Source: Merdiplasma sp905207905 (GTDB lineage Bacteria > Bacillota > Clostridia > Lachnospirales > Lachnospiraceae). Taken from it: 14,044 nucleotides of DNA. Position numbers and translations under genes: made by a program. Below, one piece after another: positions 1 through 6,175 of this stretch. The number at the start of each line of letters is the position of its first letter. Position 1 is the stretch's first letter. A model generated the notes under the pieces. That model searched no databases. It worked only from the letters and a program-made list of their open reading frames with translations, and had not been told where the DNA came from. The stretch spans positions 1 to 14,044 of the forward strand of contig CABRXX010000068.1 in the NCBI GenBank assembly GCA_902475025.1, written 5' to 3'.

Positions 1-1
1 A

Positions 2-55
2 GTTGACACTGGTGTTTCTACCGTTGACGCTGAGAACGTAGCAGATTTCAAATAA
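2..55 (+). CDS. 3' end of a gene, probably a sugar ABC transporter substrate-binding protein (partial)
   Basis: Only the last 17 codons and the TAA stop are in the window; they read VDTGVSTVDAENVADFK. The frame is open from base 2, and a strong terminator follows 35 bases after the stop, so this is the end of a transcription unit. A closing D-TGV-x-V-x-x-x-NV pattern resembles the C-terminus of periplasmic-binding-protein-like sugar-binding lipoproteins (ribose/galactose type) of Clostridia. With so few residues the family call is a recognition guess; the presence of a coding end is much safer. Confidence 0.5.
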   Translation, partial: VDTGVSTVDAENVADFK

Positions 56-90
56 GAGATCGCAGAATTTAAATCTATAAGATTGCCAAG

Positions 91-129
91 GTGCTGCCGC
101 ACGATCATAAGTGCGGCAGCACTTTTTTT
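91..129 (+). terminator. Strong intrinsic terminator of the upstream gene
   Basis: A perfect 12-bp stem (GTGCTGCCGCAC at 91-102 with GTGCGGCAGCAC at 111-122) encloses an 8-base loop (GATCATAA) and runs straight into seven T residues (123-129). GC-rich stem plus U-tract is the textbook Rho-independent design. Confidence 0.95.
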
Positions 130-163
130 GTTTCATAGGAAATGTCTCCCTATGAAACAAAAA
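125..163. repeat. 15-bp inverted repeat sharing the terminator T-tract
   Basis: TTTTTGTTTCATAGG (125-139) is the exact reverse complement of CCTATGAAACAAAAA (149-163), around a 9-base loop. The left arm re-uses the T-run of the preceding terminator, so the two hairpins compete for bases 125-129. No T-run follows it on either strand, so it is not itself a terminator. A second small inverted repeat (CGCAG at 170-174, CTGCG at 181-185 approximately) follows at once. The arrangement looks like a mobile or repeated intergenic unit, but no second copy is in this window. Confidence 0.7.
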
Positions 164-214
164 TGTTCCGCAGGATCGCACTGCGACGGACAGAAATTTT
201 TATGACATTCTCAT

Positions 215-243
215 TTGACAAAGGATGCCTGCTGTTGTATACT
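215..243 (+). promoter_or_regulatory. Sigma-A promoter of the marR-degV operon
   Basis: TTGACA (215-220, perfect -35) and TATACT (238-243, 5 of 6) are separated by exactly 17 bases. Predicted initiation is at about 249-251, inside the palindrome that follows, leaving a leader of about 180 nt before the regulator start at 430. Confidence 0.85.
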
Positions 244-245
244 AT

Positions 246-270
246 AAAAAGTTCATTTAATGAACTTTTT
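246..270. promoter_or_regulatory. 25-nt palindromic operator, probably for the MarR regulator
   Basis: Two perfect 12-base arms (AAAAAGTTCATT and AATGAACTTTTT) flank a single central T at 258; the core is TTCATTTAATGAA. It begins two bases after the -10 box and covers the predicted transcription start, so a bound dimer would block initiation. MarR-family proteins bind palindromes of about this size and often repress their own operon, and the next gene encodes one; the pairing is therefore an inference from position and symmetry. As RNA the same bases would form an AT-rich hairpin without a realistic loop, so a DNA site is the better reading. Confidence 0.7.
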
Positions 271-282
271 GCAAAGAGGAAA

Positions 283-398
283 AGGAAGCCAGTGCCAAGG
301 CGAACTGTTTCCTGCAAATAAATTCTGTAGTGGAAAGGCATCAGGACAGAAAAGACAAAAGGACGATTTTAAAAATGCACGGCCAGTATCCTGATGCC
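283..398 (+). promoter_or_regulatory. Structured 5' leader of the marR-degV mRNA
   Basis: Two RNA folds can be read in the leader. Hairpin 1 pairs AGGAA (283-287) with TTCCT (309-313), CAGT (290-293) with ACTG (304-307) and GCC (294-296) with GGC (299-301). Fold 2 is a perfect 10-bp pairing of GGCATCAGGA (337-346) with TCCTGATGCC (389-398), with a 42-base A-rich loop. The second arm ends 18 bases before the ribosome binding site (AAGGAG, 416-421). I do not recognise a known riboswitch class. Confidence 0.4.
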
Positions 399-429
399 AG
401 TGGAAGCGATCATACAAGGAGAGATTTAT

Positions 430-903
430 ATGGAAGAAAAAATGCTTCAGGAGGAGCTTTTGGATGCATGGCTGGGGCTGTCCTCTGTGATTTCCAATCA
501 CCGTTTGGTTTCCGGTTTTTCTTTTAATGAAGCCTTTGTCTTGAATTTGCTGTATAAGAGGTATGTGTCCGGAGATTATCTGGGTTTGACAGCTACTCAG
601 CTTTGCTCAAAAACCGGAATTCTGAAATCTCAGATGAATGGGATCCTTACGGCGCTGGAAAAGCAAAATCTGATTTTTCGGCAGCGTTCCCAGACAGACC
701 GCAGGCAGATCCATGTAGCGATCAACCCGGAATATTTGGATCAATATTTTGAATGCCATGAGCAGGTGCTGAAAAAAGTGGAAGCGCTGATCCATAAAGT
801 GGGGCGGGAAGACGGAGAAAAAGCAGTAAAGATGTTGAATCATTTGTCCGGTTGTTTCCGGGAAGTGTTGGAGGAGGAACAGATATGTCAGTGCGAATCA
901 TAA
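430..903 (+). CDS. MarR-family winged-helix transcriptional regulator
   Basis: A 157-residue cytoplasmic DNA-binding protein, a normal length for the family. The winged helix spans about residues 53-98: LTATQLCSKTGILKSQMNGI gives the helix-turn-helix, and SQTDRRQIHV (88-97) carries the D-x-R wing signature (D90, R91, R92). Flanking N- and C-terminal helices would form the dimer interface. The start at 430 is chosen because AAGGAG (416-421) lies 8 bases ahead; an in-frame ATG at 394 has no such site and falls in the leader. The last 19 bases overlap the DegV-type gene, so the two are co-translated. A near-perfect palindrome at the promoter suggests autorepression, and pairing with a fatty-acid-binding protein suggests a lipid or acyl ligand; both are inferences. 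The ligand cannot be read from the sequence. Confidence 0.9.
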   Translation: MEEKMLQEELLDAWLGLSSVISNHRLVSGFSFNEAFVLNLLYKRYVSGDYLGLTATQLCSKTGILKSQMNGILTALEKQNLIFRQRSQTDRRQIHVAINPEYLDQYFECHEQVLKKVEALIHKVGREDGEKAVKMLNHLSGCFREVLEEEQICQCES

Positions 904-1733
904 CCGATACATCATCGGAATATACCCCGAAAGAGGCAAAAGAACAGGGCATCACTTTGATTCCCATGAGCCTTACGTATGGGGAGGAGACCTTGCTGGA
1001 CGGAGAAGAGATTGAAAAATCCGAATTTTATCGAAGACTGTTAGAGAACAAGGAGATCCCTGTGACTTCTCAGCCTTCTCCGGAGCAGTTTCTGCGGGAG
1101 TTTAAAAAGGCAAAAGAAGCGGGGGAGAGCGTGGTGGCAGTGCTTCTCTCCAGCAGTTTAAGCGGAACCTTTCAGAGCGCTATGCTGGCAAAGCAGATGG
1201 CAGATTATGAGGAAATTTATCTGATTGATTCCCTGAATGCGACAGCGGCAGTAAAAATTCTGGTGGGCACAGCCAGAAAACTGATACAGGAAGGAAAGAC
1301 CGCGGCTCAGATCGCACAGCAGCTGGAAGCGTTAAAAGGAAGGATACAGATTTGTGCAGTGGTGGATACCCTGGAGTATCTTTACAAAGGAGGGCGGCTT
1401 TCCAGGGCGGAGGCCGGACTTGGAACACTGGCCAACATTAAACCGCTGGTGCAGATCAGCCGGGAGGGAAAGGTGGAAGTGTTTGGAAAATGTATAGGAC
1501 GGAAACGGGCCTGCCATCAGCTGGTGGAAAAGATAAAAGAAGAGAAGATGGATCCGGCTTATCCGATTTATCTCCTTTATTCTGCGAACCAGGAAAATTG
1601 CCGGCAGTTTCAGAAGGAGCTTATGGAACGCACATCCCTGAACAGATTTGACGAAATGCTGGAAATCGGGGCAACCATTGGCACCCACATTGGCGGGGGC
1701 GCCTTTGGAATTGCCTTTGTCAGAGCCGATTAA
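885..1733 (+). CDS. DegV family protein (FakB-like fatty-acid-binding protein)
   Basis: A 282-residue protein with the DegV signatures in order: TDTSSEYTPKEA (7-18), TSQPSPEQF (61-69), LLSSSLSGTFQSA (87-99), DTLEYLYKGGRLSRA (161-175) and GATIGTHIGGGAFG (262-275). Family members bind one fatty acid; some act as FakB, presenting it to the FakA kinase for acyl-phosphate formation and phospholipid synthesis from exogenous fatty acids. In the C-terminal motif the usual GPGA reads GGGA here. The start at 885 follows GGAGGAGGA (870-878) and overlaps the regulator by 19 bases; an upstream in-frame TTG at 852 is less likely. No fakA is in the window, so whether it serves a kinase or another role is open. 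The gene converges on the MFS gene with only 27 bases between and no clear terminator. Confidence 0.9.
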   Translation: MSVRIITDTSSEYTPKEAKEQGITLIPMSLTYGEETLLDGEEIEKSEFYRRLLENKEIPVTSQPSPEQFLREFKKAKEAGESVVAVLLSSSLSGTFQSAMLAKQMADYEEIYLIDSLNATAAVKILVGTARKLIQEGKTAAQIAQQLEALKGRIQICAVVDTLEYLYKGGRLSRAEAGLGTLANIKPLVQISREGKVEVFGKCIGRKRACHQLVEKIKEEKMDPAYPIYLLYSANQENCRQFQKELMERTSLNRFDEMLEIGATIGTHIGGGAFGIAFVRAD

Positions 1734-1760
1734 TTGGAAGTTTTCTTTTGGTTTTGGCAT

Positions 1761-3005
1761 TTATTGTTTCCCATCTTCTGCGGACAGAAACACGATGAGA
1801 GTTCCTGCGCAGGAGATCAGGGTACCCGCAAACAGCGTGGCGGGGACGCCAAAGAAATTTAAAAGCTGTCCGCCCAGAAGGTTGCCCAGCACTCCGCCGA
1901 TGGTGTTGGCGGTGGTCATGAGAGCCTGGCCTTTTACCTGATCTTTTTTGGGAATGATCTGGTTCGTATAGTAGACAGAGGCCGCAGTGTGGAGGCCAAA
2001 GGCCATCATCTGCAGCACCTGGGCCAGATTGATCATCCAGATCTGGGAGGCCAGGAGAATCAAAATTGCCTTTATGGAAAAGAAAGCTGCCGCGGTCTGC
2101 ATCAGATGCTTGCATTTAAAGTGTTTCAGAAACCAGGAGAAGAAAAACATGGCGGGCAGTTCGCATACAGCGGCAATGGAGAGAGAGGCTCCCATATCCG
2201 CTGCCGTTCCACCCAGCGGTTCCATGATCTGAAACAGGTAAGAGTTTAAAATATTGTGATAGACAAACATCAGAGAAACCCCTGTAAGCAACAGGATGAA
2301 TTTCTTATAAGTACGAAGAAATTCTCCCAGACTGCAGGGGGATTTTTCTTCTTCCGCAGAGGGCTGGGTATTGTTTACAAAGGGAGCGTATTTTCCATCT
2401 GTTTTCCGGGTATCCAGTGTGGAAACGGCAGCAATAAACAGCAGAAACGCAGTCAGAAACAGATAGAGAATAATATTGGGTGAATACCGGTCTACCAGTA
2501 TGCCTGCTGCTGAGGAGATTACAGCAAAGGAGAGAGAGCCGGCGCCTCTGGCTAATCCAAAGTTCAGTGGATAGCCTCTGAGAATAAAAAAGGTTCCCAG
2601 AGAGATGGTAAGGGGTTGGAGTACCATCAGCAGGGTGGCTGCTGCCACATAAATCACTGCTGTTGGGACAAACATTTCCGGCATCAGAATTAGAAGCAGA
2701 GTCAGAACCGCCACAGCAGAGCCCAAAAGAATGGTGATCTGAGAGAGGGTCAGATGTTTGGAACGGTCTGCAAAGGCAGCCATGAAGGGCTGAAACAGAG
2801 CGGCCAAGAGGTTGGCCAGAGCCAGGATCAGTCCGATCTGGCCGTTAGTAAAGCCGCGGTTCAGCAAAAAGACAGAGGCAAAGGTCATGAGCACTGAATA
2901 GCCCATCCAGTAGGGAAGCTGCATGGCGGTGTATCGCACGTTTAAATCGAAATCATGTTTTACAGTCCCATTCTGTTTAGCAGTCAGAATATGTTTATCA
3001 TCCAT
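1761..3005 (-). CDS. MFS transporter, oligosaccharide/nucleoside:H+ symporter type
   Basis: A 414-residue integral membrane protein with about 12 hydrophobic segments and a hydrophilic central loop (roughly residues 195-232) between two six-helix halves. The first helices (PYWMGYSVLMTFASVFLLNRGFTNGQIG, given here only by outline at 31-58) and the loop-2 motif FADRSKHLTLSQ (78-89, a variant of MFS motif A) resemble the LacY/MFS_1-like group. Substrate is not deducible. The start ATG at 3005 (minus strand) has AAAGGAG 9 bases upstream. It is monocistronic and divergent from the nfeD operon, and converges on degV, so its link to the regulator upstream is not established. A weak promoter is suggested at 3134-3162. 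Confidence 0.88.
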   Translation of the reverse strand: MDDKHILTAKQNGTVKHDFDLNVRYTAMQLPYWMGYSVLMTFASVFLLNRGFTNGQIGLILALANLLAALFQPFMAAFADRSKHLTLSQITILLGSAVAVLTLLLILMPEMFVPTAVIYVAAATLLMVLQPLTISLGTFFILRGYPLNFGLARGAGSLSFAVISSAAGILVDRYSPNIILYLFLTAFLLFIAAVSTLDTRKTDGKYAPFVNNTQPSAEEEKSPCSLGEFLRTYKKFILLLTGVSLMFVYHNILNSYLFQIMEPLGGTAADMGASLSIAAVCELPAMFFFSWFLKHFKCKHLMQTAAAFFSIKAILILLASQIWMINLAQVLQMMAFGLHTAASVYYTNQIIPKKDQVKGQALMTTANTIGGVLGNLLGGQLLNFFGVPATLFAGTLISCAGTLIVFLSAEDGKQ

Positions 3006-3133
3006 GGAAGAAACTCCTTTAAACTATTTGTAAAGATTCCGTGGTTCAGATGAAGCCTTTAAAAGGTCATGATTTATCCGGCTCTTTTTTGAAAATTCCG
3101 GCTCTGAACCGCTTTGAATTTTGGAATGCTACT

Positions 3134-3162
3134 ATCATATCCTAATTTTTACCGGAACACAA
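3134..3162 (-). promoter_or_regulatory. Tentative promoter of the MFS gene, flanked by CCGGA motifs
   Basis: On the minus strand TTGTGT (3162-3157) and TATGAT (3139-3134) are 17 bases apart; the -10 is good, the -35 poor. Within the 338-base spacer the motif TCCGG occurs at 3077-3081 and 3097-3101 (20 bases apart, as TCCGGCTCT) and its complement CCGGA at 3152-3156 (in the promoter spacer) and 3165-3169. These could be regulator sites. Otherwise 3006-3237 is AT-rich and holds no gene. Confidence 0.35.
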
Positions 3163-3237
3163 TCCCGGAATTGTAAAAATGGATTGTATATTGTATTTTC
3201 CCGTATTTTATAGTAAGATTTGAATATCTTAAAAGTA

Positions 3238-3310
3238 TCCTTTTCCTGCGGGCAGATTTCTTTTTTGCACCCAGATAGCGGACCGCTCTGTTAGCTGGGA
3301 AGGAAAAGGA
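3238..3310 (+). promoter_or_regulatory. Folded leader upstream of the nfeD-slipin operon
   Basis: A perfect 10-bp stem pairs TCCTTTTCCT (3238-3247) with AGGAAAAGGA (3301-3310). Inside it CCCAG (3270-3274) can pair with CTGGG (3295-3299), or alternatively CAG (3272-3274) plus AGCG (3277-3280) with CGCT-CTG (3284-3290). The two inner pairings share bases, so the leader could switch. It ends 33 bases before the nfeD start. TATAGT at 3209-3214 could be the -10 box of the promoter, but I cannot place a convincing -35. No known riboswitch class is recognised. Confidence 0.4.
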
Positions 3311-3343
3311 AGCAGTACAGATTGTACAGAGAGGAGTGGGAGA

Positions 3344-3778
3344 ATGGAGCTACAGTCAGTTGTGTGGCTTGGGCTTTTGGTGGTTTTACTGCTGGTGGAG
3401 CTTGCTACTATGGGACTGACCACCATCTGGTTTGCAGGAGGAGCGCTGGCAGCCTTTGCGGTATCTATGTTTACGGAGACTGTTTTGGCTCAGGTGTTGG
3501 TATTTCTTGCAGTATCTGTGGTGCTTTTAATCTTTACCAGGCCCTTTGCAGTGAAGTTTGTGAATCAAAACCGGGTAAGAACCAATGCAGACAGTCTTAT
3601 TGGGAAGGTCGGCGTTGTCACGGTGGAGATTGATAACCTTGAGAGCAGAGGAGAAGTGCAGGTGTCCGGCCAGATCTGGAGCGCCAGGTCGAAAGAAGGG
3701 GAAAAGAAGCTGGAAAAAGGAACACAGGTAAAAATTTTGGAAATCAGCGGTGTAAAGCTGATTGTAGAGGCTGTATAG
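3344..3778 (+). CDS. NfeD-like membrane protein (short form)
   Basis: A 144-residue protein with hydrophobic helices at about 5-26 and 27-66, followed by a soluble beta-rich domain (about 80-144) that begins LIGKVGVVTVEI and fits the OB-fold of the NfeD C-terminal domain. This is the short NfeD type without a ClpP-like protease domain. Such proteins are encoded next to SPFH/slipin genes and are thought to act with them in membrane microdomains; here the slipin follows after 16 bases, which supports the assignment. The ribosome binding site is GAGGAG (3331-3336), 7 bases ahead of the ATG. The partner function of the pair is not settled in most bacteria. Confidence 0.88.
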   Translation: MELQSVVWLGLLVVLLLVELATMGLTTIWFAGGALAAFAVSMFTETVLAQVLVFLAVSVVLLIFTRPFAVKFVNQNRVRTNADSLIGKVGVVTVEIDNLESRGEVQVSGQIWSARSKEGEKKLEKGTQVKILEISGVKLIVEAV

Positions 3779-3794
3779 CAGAAGGAGGAAGACT

Positions 3795-4748
3795 ATGTAT
3801 GCAACAACAAGCAGTGTCTCAAGCGTGTTTGGACCGATTCTCTGGATCATTTTGGGAATCATCCTGGTGATAGTGTTGGTATCCTGCATTAAGATTGTTC
3901 CTCAGGCGCAGGCGATGGTGATTGAGCGGCTGGGAGGTTATCAGGCTACCTGGGGAGTTGGCGTGCATTTTAAAATGCCTATCATTGACCGGGTTGCCAA
4001 GCGGGTGGTGCTCAAGGAGCAGGTGGTGGATTTCCCGCCTCAGCCTGTGATCACAAAAGATAATGTAACCATGCAGATTGATACAGTGGTATTTTTTCAG
4101 ATTACAGATCCCAAGCTGTTTGCTTACGGAGTAGAGAAGCCGATTATGGCCATTGAGAATCTTACAGCCACCACTCTGAGAAATATTATCGGCGATATGG
4201 AGCTGGATCAGACGCTTACCTCCAGAGAGGTGATCAACACAAAAATGCGTGCAAGTCTGGATCAGGCCACCGACCCTTGGGGAATCAAGGTGAACCGGGT
4301 GGAGCTGAAGAATATTCTGCCGCCGGAGCAGATCGTAGACGCTATGGAAAAGCAGATGAAAGCGGAGCGTGAGCGAAGAGAAGTAATTCTGATTGCAGAG
4401 GGTGAGAAGAAATCTTCTATTCTGAAGGCGGAAGGAAAGAAGGAAGCGGCGATTTTGGATGCAGAGGCTGAGAAGCAGGCTGCCATTCTTCGCGCAGAGG
4501 CGCAGAAAGAGCGGATGGTGAAGGAGGCAGAAGGTCAGGCTGAGGCAATCCGCAAGGTGCAGGAGGCCAATGCAGAAGGCATCCGTCTGATTCGGGAGGC
4601 CGGTGCAGATCAGGCAGTGCTGGCATTAAAGAGTTTTGAGGCGTTAGCGAAGGTAGCAGATGGTCAGGCCACTAAGATTATTATTCCTTCAGAGCTGCAG
4701 AATGTGTCCGGGCTGGTGAAGGCAGTGGCGGAGATCGCCAAGGACTGA
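3795..4748 (+). CDS. Slipin/stomatin-like SPFH-domain membrane protein (QmcA type)
   Basis: A 317-residue protein anchored by one N-terminal transmembrane helix (about residues 11-31). An SPFH/band-7 domain follows at about 34-185: it opens with QAQAMVIERLGGYQATWGVG and contains ITKDNVTMQIDTVVFFQITDP and the WGIKVNRVELKNILPP segment. A long alanine/glutamate/lysine-rich coiled coil (about 185-270) with repeating AEGEKK, AEGKKEAAIL and AEAEKQAAIL units comes next, then a conserved tail (TKIIIPSEL). SPFH proteins assemble into large membrane rings or cages that organise microdomains and membrane proteases. It follows nfeD by 16 bases behind GAAGGAGGA, so the two form an operon. No strong terminator follows: GGCAG (4759-4763) and CTGCC (4773-4777 approximately) could pair but lack a T-run. 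Confidence 0.95.
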   Translation: MYATTSSVSSVFGPILWIILGIILVIVLVSCIKIVPQAQAMVIERLGGYQATWGVGVHFKMPIIDRVAKRVVLKEQVVDFPPQPVITKDNVTMQIDTVVFFQITDPKLFAYGVEKPIMAIENLTATTLRNIIGDMELDQTLTSREVINTKMRASLDQATDPWGIKVNRVELKNILPPEQIVDAMEKQMKAERERREVILIAEGEKKSSILKAEGKKEAAILDAEAEKQAAILRAEAQKERMVKEAEGQAEAIRKVQEANAEGIRLIREAGADQAVLALKSFEALAKVADGQATKIIIPSELQNVSGLVKAVAEIAKD

Positions 4749-4861
4749 CGCGATAAGGGCAGAACCTGAGAACTGCCGTAATTGTGACCGAGATGATCAT
4801 GAGTGTTCTAATTATTTATAGAGTATTATCATTATGAATAGAAGAAGCGGAGGATAAAGGC

Positions 4862-5845
4862 ATGGATTTGAAAGGACGGAGTTTTTTAACCTTAAAAGAT
4901 TTTACACCGGAGGAGATCCTTTATCTGCTGGATCTGGCAGCAGAGCTGAAAGCAGACAAAAAACAGGGAAGAAGAAGAGAACTCCATCCGGGGAAGAATA
5001 TTGCGCTGATTTTTGAAAAGACCAGCACCAGAACCAGGTGTTCCTTTGAGGTGGCTGCTCATGATATGGGTATGAATGTCACCTATCTGGATCATTCTGC
5101 TTCTCAGATTGGAAAGAAAGAAAGCATCAAGGATACGGCCAGAGTGCTGGGAAGGATGTATGACGGTATTGAGTACCGGGGATTCGAACAGGCGATTGTG
5201 GAGGAACTGGCAAAGTATGCAAAGGTTCCTGTTTGGAACGGATTAACCAATGAGTACCATCCGACCCAGATGCTGGCAGATATGCTGACTATTCGGGAAC
5301 ATTTGGGAGAATTAAAAGGAAAGAAGCTGACTTATATGGGAGATGCCCGGTACAACATGGGAAATTCTCTGATGATTGCCTGTGCCAAGCTGGGACTTCA
5401 TTTTACAGCCTGTACGGCGAAGGAGTATTTCCCGGAGGAGAAGCTGGTGGAAGAATGCAGCGCTTATGCGAAGGAGAGTGGAGGAACCATCACGCTTACA
5501 GAGAATGTGATGGAGGGAACCAGAGGGGCAGATGTGATCTATACGGATGTGTGGGTCTCCATGGGAGAGCCGGATGAGGTGTGGGCAGAGAGAATCAAGG
5601 CACTGCTCCCTTATCAGGTGAATAAAGCGGTGATGGACAATGCAGGCTCTCAGGCTATTTTCATGCATTGCCTTCCTGCGTTCCATGATCTGGATACAAA
5701 GATTGGAAAAATGATTTATGAAAAATTCGGTTTAAGCGCCATGGAGGTGACAGATGAAGTCTTTGAGTCCAGCCAGTCCGTGGTGTTTGATGAGGCTGAG
5801 AATCGGATGCATACCATTAAGGCAGTGATGGCGGCCACGCTATAA
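4862..5845 (+). CDS. argF: Ornithine carbamoyltransferase
   Basis: A 327-residue cytosolic enzyme making citrulline from ornithine and carbamoyl phosphate, or running the reverse in arginine fermentation. The family signatures are intact: carbamoyl-phosphate motif STRTR (55-59), HPTQ (133-136), ornithine loop D-x-WVSMG (229-235) and HCLPAFHD with catalytic C270 (269-276). GCGGAGG at 4848-4854 precedes the ATG. Neither arcA/arcC nor other arg genes are nearby, so the anabolic (argF) versus catabolic (arcB) role cannot be decided; argF is used as the neutral symbol. The 113-base region upstream is AT-rich (for example TATTAT at 4824-4829 and ATTATGAATA just after it) and could hold an ArgR-type box, but I could not fit a clear consensus. 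The 93-residue membrane protein follows 18 bases later. Confidence 0.95.
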   Translation: MDLKGRSFLTLKDFTPEEILYLLDLAAELKADKKQGRRRELHPGKNIALIFEKTSTRTRCSFEVAAHDMGMNVTYLDHSASQIGKKESIKDTARVLGRMYDGIEYRGFEQAIVEELAKYAKVPVWNGLTNEYHPTQMLADMLTIREHLGELKGKKLTYMGDARYNMGNSLMIACAKLGLHFTACTAKEYFPEEKLVEECSAYAKESGGTITLTENVMEGTRGADVIYTDVWVSMGEPDEVWAERIKALLPYQVNKAVMDNAGSQAIFMHCLPAFHDLDTKIGKMIYEKFGLSAMEVTDEVFESSQSVVFDEAENRMHTIKAVMAATL

Positions 5846-5863
5846 TGACGAGGAGAGCGTGTG

Positions 5864-6145
5864 ATGAAGAGGATGGAGAGACTGCGCCGGCAGGAACGGA
5901 ACCTGCAGTTTTTAGAGGATGTGAGCGTACTCAACGGGCTTTTGATTTTTCTTATGGCGCTGATTTTTCTCATGGACATTGCCAGATATCAGTGGCTGCT
6001 GTTGATTTTGATCACTCTTGGAATACTTTTGAATTTGACTTTGGCGCTTACAGAGTTTTTGAGAAAACGTTGGATAAGCTCGGTGACCGCGCTGCTGTTA
6101 TCAGCGGGACTTTCGGCAGCGCTGGTCTATTTGGGATTTTTTTGA
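5864..6145 (+). CDS. Small three-helix membrane protein of unknown function
   Basis: A 93-residue protein with a basic, arginine-rich N-terminus (MKRMERLRRQERN) followed by three hydrophobic segments at about 22-39, 44-66 and 71-91. By the positive-inside rule the N-terminus should be cytoplasmic. The start is taken as the ATG at 5864, 7 bases after AGGAGA (5851-5856 approximately); a GTG one codon earlier is too close. It sits 18 bases after the carbamoyltransferase and 30 bases before birA, so it is probably co-transcribed. I do not recognise the family. Reality as a gene is supported by the ribosome binding site, the spacing on both sides and the clean membrane topology; a longer overlapping frame (5845-6309) lacks such features. 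Confidence 0.75.
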   Translation: MKRMERLRRQERNLQFLEDVSVLNGLLIFLMALIFLMDIARYQWLLLILITLGILLNLTLALTEFLRKRWISSVTALLLSAGLSAALVYLGFF

Positions 6146-6175
6146 TGCGGCAGGTGAAAAAGACAGGATATGGAA

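Noticed and set aside
394..429. Longer start for the MarR regulator at 394
   Set aside because: No ribosome binding site; AAGGAG at 416-421 fits the ATG at 430, and the extra residues fall in the leader stem.
852..884. TTG start for the DegV-type protein at 852
   Set aside because: GGAGGAGGA lies inside this extension and is properly spaced for the ATG at 885; family proteins start at the first beta strand (VRIITDTS).
1734..1760. Bidirectional terminator between degV and the MFS gene
   Set aside because: T-rich but without a stem on either strand.
4262..4626. Minus-strand open frames opposite the slipin coiled coil
   Set aside because: They mirror the repetitive Glu/Ala/Lys codons of the slipin and show low-complexity Ser/Ala or Pro/Leu composition.
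4758..4778. GGCAG/CTGCC hairpin after the slipin as a terminator
   Set aside because: Only 5 bp with a 10-base loop and no T-run.
4780..4855. ArgR box upstream of the carbamoyltransferase
   Set aside because: The region is AT-rich and contains TATGAATA, but no convincing 18-bp palindrome or paired half-sites could be aligned by eye.
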